Source: Chlamydiota bacterium (GTDB lineage: Bacteria > Chlamydiota > Chlamydiia > Chlamydiales > Waddliaceae). From it: a stretch of DNA of 6,446 bases. The notes beneath the pieces were generated by a model. It did not search any database and had not been told where the DNA came from. It saw only the letters and a program-made list of their open reading frames with translations. Location: NCBI GenBank assembly GCA_011065005.1, contig JAAKFP010000148.1, forward strand, positions 1 through 6,446, given 5' to 3'. Below, piece by piece: positions 1 through 6,446 of the stretch. The translations under genes and the position numbers were made by a program. Position 1 is the first letter of the stretch; each line of letters begins with the position of its first letter.

Positions 1-3000
1 CATCGGCGTCTGTGGTCCAGAGATAAGGGATGCGTTTTTTTGGGTGGATGAAGATGAAGTTATGAGGGACGATGTTGTGATCTTTTTCGTAACGGCGCAG
101 CTTAGCCACCCAGTCTGTGGTGGAGAGGCCTTCCATGTCGCTTCCTTTTTCGTTAATGATACCGACGAGGTTGGGGTCTCTTAGCACAGTTTCGTTGAAA
201 TATTTATCAGCATTGGTATCTTCATAAACTTCAACGTGAGTGTCGAGCCCTTTTTCCAGTGTCATGCTGAGTCGCAGAATTGTTTCCGCTTCGGAAAGCC
301 TGGTCGAAGAAACATTTTTGCCGAACTGGACCTCTTTGGAGATAAAGGGTAAAGCGAACAGGGATGTCGTTCCAGTGACCCCTCCGGCGAGCACTTTGAA
401 TATAATATCCTGAACATTCAAGACGATTTTTGTTTTTGCGGTTTTCAGCCGCCCCCCTTCGAGGGTGACATCGTCGAGGATATCCATGCGGAAAGACCAC
501 GCCTCGGGTAGGAGGAGGTATTCATTCACGGACATCTTTTTTGTTCGGGATGCTTCGACGAGTTCAAGGTATCGTTTACTATTCTTTTCCTGGAATTCAC
601 TGAGAGCGATTTGGAGGTATTTAGTCGTGGAATCGGTGAGGCTCCAACATTGCTTCATGTTGAGGTAGCCGATATATTGCGCGAGAACCAGTTCGTAGCG
701 ATCTGAGAAGCGCATACCTTTCTCTTCGGCTTTATTTCGTTTAGGGACGATGATCCCTGGGTTGAAGTCGGAAAAACCCATGTCGTTTCCAGGGTTCATT
801 GAGAGGACGGAAGAGAATGTATGGGTAAGAAACTTCTTGACAGGTCCCAATATTTCTGGAGGAAAGTCTTCAGGATCGAATCCGTCGGGATAATGTTCCA
901 TGGTTCCTACAAGGTAGTTGCACCATTGTTCTTTATCGGTCCTTCGCAATGCATCCACACCTTTTTCTTTTATCAGGACATGGAATTTTTTCGATTCGTA
1001 TAGTTCGGCGGCGAGGTTGTTCATATATTCTCGTACTTCGTGAGGAGAGAGGGTTGCGGCAGTCCCGTTGAGGAGCATCTCCTTAAAAGGTTTCAATAGA
1101 GAATCATCAGTTGAAGTGAGCACGTGTTCGACGAGGAAGCGGGACATGTTTCGGATGTTCGCATCAGGAGGGGAGGCCTCGCCTACGGCGCGGTTGATCT
1201 CGTTGAGGATGCTGTAGATGGCGTCCACCTCGTCGCCGAAGTGGGGCAGTTCTCGTATTTTTGTAACGGTTTTCCTGATCCACATAAGTTGCTTCATCAC
1301 AACGACAGCTTTTTCGAAGTGTTCAGCTATGCTTGGACCCTTTCCGGCAGAGAGTGCGCTTTCCATCAAGTTGGAAAGCTTCTTATTTAGGAAGAAGCCA
1401 AGTTGAATGATATCGGCGAGTTGTTCCAGGGTGGTAACAGCGTATCCATTGTTGTGGATGCTGTTCAACAGTTTATGGTATTTTTCCGCCAGATATGCTG
1501 GCGAGATGGGCTCATCGATGTGGGACTGGAAGTTCAAAGCTCTTTTGCCGAGCATCTCTAGAGATTTCTTGTTGAAGCTTTGCAGGTTCATTTCCCCTAG
1601 TTCTTCGGGTACGACCAGCATGCATGGTCCCAGAAATTCCGGTAGGCGAGGCATGATGTGGGAGGTTTTGCCGATACCCATACGAAGGTTATACCAATCC
1701 TCGTAGGTTTCCCCAAGTTTAGAGAACACATCGAGCTGTCCTGGTCGGAAGATGATCTCGTCTTTGTATTCCGCTACCAAGTTATAGCTGGACATCTTGA
1801 ACGACTTGAGCCGCCCGTTTTCATCGAGGTAGCGTTTCCATTTCAGTCCTTCTTTAATGAGGGAGTAGGCTTGCGTCGTGAGGTCTTGCCAGAGCTCGCT
1901 TGAGGCAGACTCGTCCAGTTTGGCAAGTTCTCTGTGTGCTTTTTTGATTTGCTGTGAAGCGGTTTTGAGCAGAAGGAATTTGGTCATGTCCTTTTCTACT
2001 TTACCATTCAGGAGCCCTTTTTTGTAGAGTTTCTCCATATGCGAAAGTCGTTCATAGTCTGTGACAAATCCTCTTTCGGGACGTTTGAGAGTGTGGTACT
2101 CCTCAAGGATCGCGTTGCGAAGCTCTTCTGCTTGGTCATTGATTGTGGTGTCGCTAAGTAGGGTCAAGGCTTCTTGCAATTTCCCTTTGATAAGCTCCCT
2201 TTTGGAGGTGGTGACTTCGTTTAGTTCCTCCCCTTTTTCTTTTATGGCGACGATAATCTGTCTACTTTCCTCATCCTCCATGCCGCAGGTGTTGGAATGC
2301 TCATCAGCAAGGGTGAAGTATTTCTTTGCCTGATCGATGTCGACTTTCTCTGGGGAGGGAATTGTTTGGAAGAGAGTATCTATCCCATTTTGTATATCAT
2401 CGAGGACTTTCATCTCCTTCGCATCGATGGGTATTTCGGAAAGGTCTTTTATTTCAGCAGCGTCTTGTTTTTCTTCTACTTTGCCTTCGAGTTCTTTGAT
2501 CCTGCGGAAGACGTTATACTCTCTGTGCATCTCTTGGAACGAAACGGCGCTTCCAGGTTGGAAGTTCACGAGGCCCTTTAGGTTTTGGGGTGCGTCTAGG
2601 TCGTCGGTTTGCTGTTTGATGATCTCAATGGCTAATTCCCGTTCTAGTGTGGAAAAAACCTCATGGTTTGTGGGATCTTCGAGGGCCTCCTTCACAGCGT
2701 TAAGGGATGTTGAGTCGGAGACTTTTTTATATTTGCGCGTTTCTCTCTTTACCTCAGCTTTAGGCTCCTCAACGGTTGAAAGCGCTTCTAACATTAAAGT
2801 CATAGGGCGGTTGATCTTTCTAATTATGTCACCGATGTGCATTGGCTCCATTTTTAGTTCGGCGATCAACCTAGAAACGGTGAATCCGATTGTTGTAGGT
2901 AGGAAGTCAAAGTGAGGAAGGCGGATGAGCCGCCGTGTCCAAATATCTTTCATGTCAAATGACTCGCGGATTTTAATCCCGTTCATTCTAAGTAAAGCGT

Positions 3001-6000
3001 GCGCATAGAGGGTTTTTCTGGCATGTTCAACAAGGTCGTAAGCTGTTTGCTCCTTTTCATTGATCGGCCGCATGAGTACTCTAGCATCTTCTGGGGTGAT
3101 CTTCCCTTCAGAGATCAGATTCCAATAGTGGAAGAAGTGGCGGACGACATTTTCCGCTGACAGTTCATTCATGTTCAGGAACTCATTCTTGATTGTCTTT
3201 TCGGAATACCTCCGCAGGTCGGTTGCGCAGATTATCAGGATTGAGGAGAAATTGGGAGGGAGTGTCTTACCAATTTTTTTCATCTCCTTTAACGAAAACC
3301 CGCCATCGGTTTTGACCTCTTCCATTTCGACGAGATCCTTCCCTTTAAGCTCAGCGCTGATTTTATCGTCATACTTCTTTAGGAAGAGTTGGAGCGATTC
3401 ATCTTGCAGCACTTTCAATTCTTGCTCTTCCTCGGGGGTGAGAAGGACGTTTTCTTTCCAGTATTCCAGGATTTGTTGGGAGGTATTGTGCTTGTTGAAA
3501 TTGTTATATTTGCCGAAAAGCGTAGTGATCCTCTGGACGTCGAGGGTGAAGGGAAGAGTGTTTGTAGGGTTGTACCATTGACGCCCGTAGGGACTTTTGT
3601 TCAGTCGTATCAGCGCAAGTTCCATCTTAAGTTTGAAAGCAATCGCGCAGAATGTTTCAGGCTCTTGCGCGACTATAAGCTCTCTGACATGATCAAAAGC
3701 CGCAGTCTCTGCTTCTCTTTCTTCGAAAAAAGGGCTGTTTTGAGCTCTTTCCAGAAAGGAATGCGCAGCTTTGAAATTACCTTTAGCACTCAAGACGTAG
3801 GCCAGGTAGAGGAAGGCCGCAGGGGAGCCAGACAGTTTCCCTTCAGCATCCATCCTTACGGAAAGAGTGGGTGTGTTACGAGTTTCTTTGATGGAGGGCG
3901 ATTTTTCAAATACAAGTTTTTTTGTATTTTTGTCGACGTAGCATGTATGGGGGTTCATTAGAAAGAGATAGTTTTCGTCATTGGTGAGGCGTAGCATGAA
4001 TTGCTCGTGTTCGATGCCGAACAGCTGGATGAATTGCTCTGCACAGGCATGCGCTCCACGGCTTAGGCTGTTGCTACTTAAATCGGTAAGCCAGTGATAA
4101 GAAGAGCTTAGCCCCTTCTTTATCATTTGCCATTGGCTACCCCTTTTTAGGAGTTTAGCATCAACACCATTCATATGGATTTCATTGATGTTTTCATTGT
4201 TTTTGTTCCTGAAAAAGAGATTATGCTCCTGATGCTGCCAGGACAGGATGTTATGGAGGTTTTTGGCGGAAGGAGAAGCAGCTATCTTCCCCTCAACAGA
4301 GGAGATCTGTTCGAGGAATCCTTTAGAATTAAAATCCACATCGTAGATAGCACGAGGAGAAACTCTGAGGACCCCTTTGCGATAATTATCGACATCGCGC
4401 CATATACCGAATTCCTTGATTTGCGCATAAGAAACATCCTCTAAACACCTCTCGTGGCGGTAGCGAGATGTTTTTCCGTCGCGGCTGAAAAGGGCAAACA
4501 CTTCAATAGAGGCGTGGGCTTTGTCGTAGACCACCTGATATTCTTCACCTTCATGGTGGAAGGAGTAGATAAACTCTTCTGAATGGGAGCCGATGCTTAC
4601 TTCCGCTTGGCGGGGGTCGTTGCCGAAAAGGGGTTTGAACTGAAGGTTGTCCCGTATTTCTATGGGTATGGCAATTCTTGTAAGGGCGAAAGGGGATTTT
4701 CCGGAGCCGTCTTTGATGTTGAATTTTTCCAAATCTATTGTATAGGTACCATTGGTGAAACCGTTTTCGGTAATCTGCCAGTTATGTTCAAGAGAAGCCT
4801 TTTGCTGGCTTAGTGAGCTTATCCATTTGTTGGCGATGGATTGAAGCCTTTTAGGAGAATCGTGGAAGTGTTTTTTTACGGCGGGCAGGAACTTTTCCTG
4901 AATCCATAAGTTGGTCTGTTCCGTCATCATCGGGACACCCCTTTCGCGGCTTCCGTTCATGAAGAGCATGATCGAGTGTAGTGTCGATTGGATATCATCG
5001 GCAGTCATCTTTTCGATCTCGTTAGCAGAGATTTGTGGATAGGTGTATTCGAAGTGTTCCAGGATCCTCAGGGAGGCGACCGCGCTATCCATATTTTTGT
5101 CGTTCAGACATTTATACATCGTGTACAATGGTGAATCCTTTCCCCCAGAACCCATTGTTGGCATACGGTCGGCAACATCCTGTAGTGTCTCGATGATCGA
5201 ACCGATGTTTGCTCGTTCAATTTCAAGGAAATCGCTCGTGAAGGCCCTGAGGTAGGGGTCTTGACTTTTTTTCTCTTCGAGAAGCTTTAGAGCCATTCGG
5301 GTGTGGGATGATATTTGGTCTGCAATATGTAGAAGGAATGGGAAAACCTGGTCATTGTTTTTGTATTCTGACATCAAGTTTTTCAAGTCGCCGGCAAAGT
5401 GAGCGAAATATTGAGGGTTTTGCCTGAGGGCACGCTGCAAAGCCCAGGAACGGAAGATGATGAGCTGCAATTTCCTTTGGACGGCTTGATTGTTGAGCGT
5501 TCCGGGGCGGGAGCGGATGAAGTTTAGAGCTGTGATCACGTTGGCGGGATTAAAAATAATTTTAGAGTCATTATTATCTCTGTTTTCAATAAATTCACTG
5601 TTGGAAAGGAGGAACTCCGCCATTTGGTCGATATCGTTGATATCCCCATTCAGGGCATTTTTTAGATGTTTTGTTTCGGCTTCGGCTTCCTGTTTTCCAT
5701 GTAGACGCTTTAAGTACAACTTTTCGTTATCACACTCGTCAGGCTTACCTTTTACTCCGCCAAGCTGATCAGAGGTTCGTCGGATTGTGAAACGTTTTTC
5801 ACCTTTGTGGTCTCCAATGACCGGTTGGGAATGGTCTGTATTGGGCTCCAGATCATATTCCTTCAGGAAGGAGATGCTCTCAGGAAAATCATAGCCGCGC
5901 GGAAGGAATGTGACTCCTCTCCCAGTGCGATTGCCGCTGACGATGGTGACCTCGCTCGTTCCATTGTAATAGATTGCGGAGACGAAATGCTTGAAGGTCA

Positions 6001-6446
6001 ATTCAAGGCGGTTTAGCTTGAACAGTTCCTTTTGAACATGTTCATATCGGATGCTCCGCATGGATTTTTTGATATTCTCTTGTGTGGCTCCCCGTTTTTT
6101 CGCCTCGGTGCGTAGTTCATTCAGCCAAGAAACGCCAAGGGCCTGGCCGGTTGTTCCTCCGGCGAACTGAGGGCAGAGAACTTGCTCGGGCCGGCACTGT
6201 ATTTCTAGCATGATCGCCATGCGGCGAAGGTCGACTTGAATGTGCTGTGATGCATCGGAACTGTTGATGTCTGAGCGGTGTACGGCATCCCTCCCTGTTG
6301 TTGCAGATCCTATGAATCTCGTCCTCAGGGAATAGTCTCTGCTTCCTTTCCGGTTATTTTTTTCTTCAGCAGAGAAGAATTCCCGCAGTTTTAATAGTTT
6401 GAGATCGTTTGCAGGATCGCTGCTGTTCCGATTATGAGGATGCAGA
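1..6446 (-). CDS. Giant DUF3638-type helicase-like putative ATPase, internal fragment (both ends missing)
   Basis: A single minus-strand frame runs through the whole window without a stop: 2,148 complete codons (6445 down to 2), open at both edges, so the full protein is larger. No start can be chosen; the first Met is near residue 79 but the sequence before it already looks like ordinary protein. Order of regions: helical (~1-548), beta-rich (~551-847), TPR-like hairpin (~876-902), long charged helical linker (~905-1565), then an SF2 helicase-like NTPase region (~1566 to the edge). The NTPase part has RPGQ (1568-1570 and neighbours), MGIGKTS with K1593, DEVD at 1738-1741 and GGVTGTTS at 2021-2028. 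This motif order matches the DUF3638 family as I remember it; DUF3645 would be expected beyond the low-coordinate edge. I see no membrane segment. Known: family function is undetermined. Inferred: a soluble, probably NTP-binding giant protein. Coding identity is very secure; family assignment is good but from memory. Confidence 0.95.
362..385 (-). other. Possible motif III-like segment GGVTGTTS
   Basis: Residues 2021-2028, preceded by the hydrophobic strand DIIFKVLA and followed by LFALP. In SF2 proteins a small Ser/Thr/Gly loop after a strand (S-A-T or S-G-T) couples the two RecA-like halves; this Gly/Thr-rich loop lies in the equivalent place, about 280 residues after the DEVD box. Assignment rests on position and composition only. 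Confidence 0.45.
1178..1237 (-). other. Walker B-like acidic box DEVD with downstream NEINRAVGE
   Basis: G1737-D1738-E1739-V1740-D1741 is followed by AIYSIL and NEINRAVGE (1748-1756). D-E would be the Mg2+-coordinating and catalytic pair of a DExx-box NTPase. The stretch just before (RELPHF) is less hydrophobic than a usual Walker B strand. Distance from the P-loop Lys is 145 residues, longer than in compact helicases but in keeping with a helical insert as in DUF3638. Confidence 0.75.
1661..1678 (-). other. P-loop (Walker A / helicase motif I), GIGKTS
   Basis: Codons for G1590, I1591, G1592, K1593, T1594 and S1595, preceded by LRM and followed by HIMP. The compact G-x-G-K-T form is that of helicase motif I; the conserved Lys and Thr would bind the phosphates and Mg2+ of a nucleotide. 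Both key residues are intact, so nucleotide binding is plausible; hydrolysis is inferred only. Confidence 0.85.
1749..3735 (-). other. Protein region: long charged helical linker before the NTPase core
   Basis: Residues ~905-1565, dominated by Glu, Lys, Leu and Gln. The most charged part (about 2450-2790) includes EEPKAEVKRETRKYKKV and VFRRIKELEGKVEEKQDAAE, with heptad-like spacing suggesting short coiled coils; more such helices follow (KEKGEELNEV, KRELIKGKLQEALTLL). A LLTPEEEQELKVLQDESLQL segment lies near 3400-3460. No enzyme motif was seen. Giant DUF3638 proteins generally have poorly conserved helical sequence before the ATPase part, and this is consistent. Function as a spacer or oligomerisation arm is inference. 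Confidence 0.5.
3740..3820 (-). other. TPR-like helical hairpin
   Basis: Residues ~876-902 read AFLYLAYVLSAKGNFKAAHS followed by FLERAQ. The pattern of a hydrophobic helix (L-x-x-A-x-x-L), a G-N/D-F turn and a second helix with A-A-x-x-x-L-E-x-A is that of a tetratricopeptide repeat, normally a protein-protein binding surface. I find only one clear copy, so it may be an isolated hairpin between the beta-rich part and the long helical linker. Confidence 0.5.
3905..4790 (-). other. Protein region: beta-strand-rich domain of unknown function
   Basis: Residues ~551-847. The stretch alternates short hydrophobic/aromatic strands with polar turns, for example NGTYTIDLEKF, EEFIYSFHHEGEEYQVVYDK, ASIEVFALFSRDGKTSRYRH, GVLRVSPRAIYDVDF and KKLVFEKS. 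Aromatic residues (W, Y, F, H) are frequent. The pattern suggests a beta-sandwich or a few propeller-like blades, but I see no regular repeat length and no WD or Kelch signature. No catalytic motif was recognised. It may be a binding module placed before the TPR-like hairpin. Confidence 0.45.
4800..6446 (-). other. Protein region: N-terminal-side helical region of the fragment
   Basis: Residues ~1-548, mostly predicted helix with many Leu, Lys, Glu and Arg. Recognisable pieces include RRMAIMLEIQCRPEQVLCPQ followed by FAGGTTG (about residues 77-103), a long segment with HLKNALNGDINDIDQMAEFL, and NPANVITALNFIRSRPGTLN. The FAGGTTG glycine run is not a P-loop because it has no Lys. I do not recognise a named domain here. 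The true protein start lies beyond the high-coordinate edge, so signal sequence and targeting cannot be judged. Confidence 0.5.

Larger units (their letters stand above)
1..1750 (-). other. Protein region: SF2 helicase-like NTPase core resembling DUF3638
   Basis: Residues ~1566-2148. It opens with FRPGQLDVF (1566-1574), which parallels the 'RP-x-Q' opening of DUF3638. Twenty residues on comes LRMGIGKTSHIMP, a P-loop followed by a helix, then MLVVPEELGEMN (from 1609), the strand and loop that follow motif I in SF2 enzymes and DUF3638 proteins. GYAVTTLEQL (1667-1676) parallels the family's 'G-x-L-V-T-P-E' segment. DEVD (1738-1741) is followed by a helix and NEINRAVG (1748-1755), like the E-x-N-x-x-x-G seen after the family's acidic box. 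A further segment, VLAGGVTGTTSLFALP (2018-2033), sits where SF2 proteins have motif III. The edge segment from D2090 (DPNLVGIINEKGSDMEGLS) resembles the strand-turn at the start of the second RecA-like half. The region is cut by the window edge. The family call is from remembered consensus, not a search. Confidence 0.8.

Noticed and set aside
231..500. Minus-strand open frame of 89 codons in another register
   Set aside because: It overlaps the long minus-strand frame in a different register; the translation is Arg/His-rich with no domain, typical of an out-of-frame shadow.
2337..2915. Plus-strand open frame of 192 codons, and others such as 3389-3961, 3171-3581, 5490-5768 and 4175-4444
   Set aside because: All lie antisense to the giant minus-strand frame, which covers them completely with protein-like sequence. 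Their translations are rich in Ser, Phe and Cys, as expected from the reverse complement of Lys/Glu/Leu-rich codons, and none shows a recognisable domain.
6180..6215. Translation start at the Met residues near residue 79 (RRMAIMLE)
   Set aside because: The frame continues open to the window edge with equally protein-like sequence, and I see no clear Shine-Dalgarno spacing that would favour an internal start.
6130..6220. FAGGTTG glycine-rich run near residue 100 as a second P-loop
   Set aside because: There is no Lys after the glycines, so it cannot be a Walker A motif; no acidic box follows at a suitable distance.
1..6446. Ubiquitin hydrolase (OTU-type) function, a label often attached to eukaryotic DUF3638 proteins
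   Set aside because: I see no convincing OTU catalytic Cys and His motifs in the translated frame; such labels probably spread by annotation transfer. A protease domain outside the window cannot be excluded.

Overview
The whole 6,446-base window lies inside one giant protein-coding gene on the minus strand. Reading plus-strand triplets whose first base is at a position leaving remainder 2 on division by 3, from 6445 down to 2, I found no minus-strand stop (no TTA, CTA or TCA triplet in that register) across all 2,148 codons. The frame is open at both edges, so start codon, stop codon, promoter and terminator are all outside the window. Residue numbers below count from the first complete codon at the high-coordinate edge (residue 1 = bases 6445-6443).

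Layout in protein order (high to low coordinate): residues ~1-548 (6446-4800) are mainly helical. Residues ~551-847 (4790-3905) are rich in predicted beta strands. A TPR-like helical hairpin follows at ~876-902 (3820-3740). Residues ~905-1565 (3735-1749) are a long, charged, helical and partly coiled-coil-like linker. From ~1566 to the edge (1750-1) is a superfamily-2 helicase-like NTPase region. It carries a GxGKTS P-loop (G1590-S1595), a post-P-loop VVPE strand, a TTLEQ segment, a DEVD Walker B box (1738-1741) and a GGVTGTTS segment (2021-2028).

The order and wording of these ATPase motifs match what I remember of the DUF3638 family (normally followed by DUF3645). Those are very large proteins of unknown function known from fungi, plants, oomycetes and some bacteria, including environmental chlamydiae. 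I therefore read the gene as a giant DUF3638-type putative ATPase; its cellular role is unknown.

Base composition is in the mid-40s percent GC (two sampled lines gave 48% and 43%). The uninterrupted reading frame excludes a spliced gene within the window. A bacterium that lives with eukaryotes, for example a chlamydia-like amoeba symbiont, would fit, but this rests on the family's distribution and not on a marker in the sequence. No RNA gene, mobile element, CRISPR array or intergenic gap is present. Shorter open frames on either strand are shadows of the long gene.
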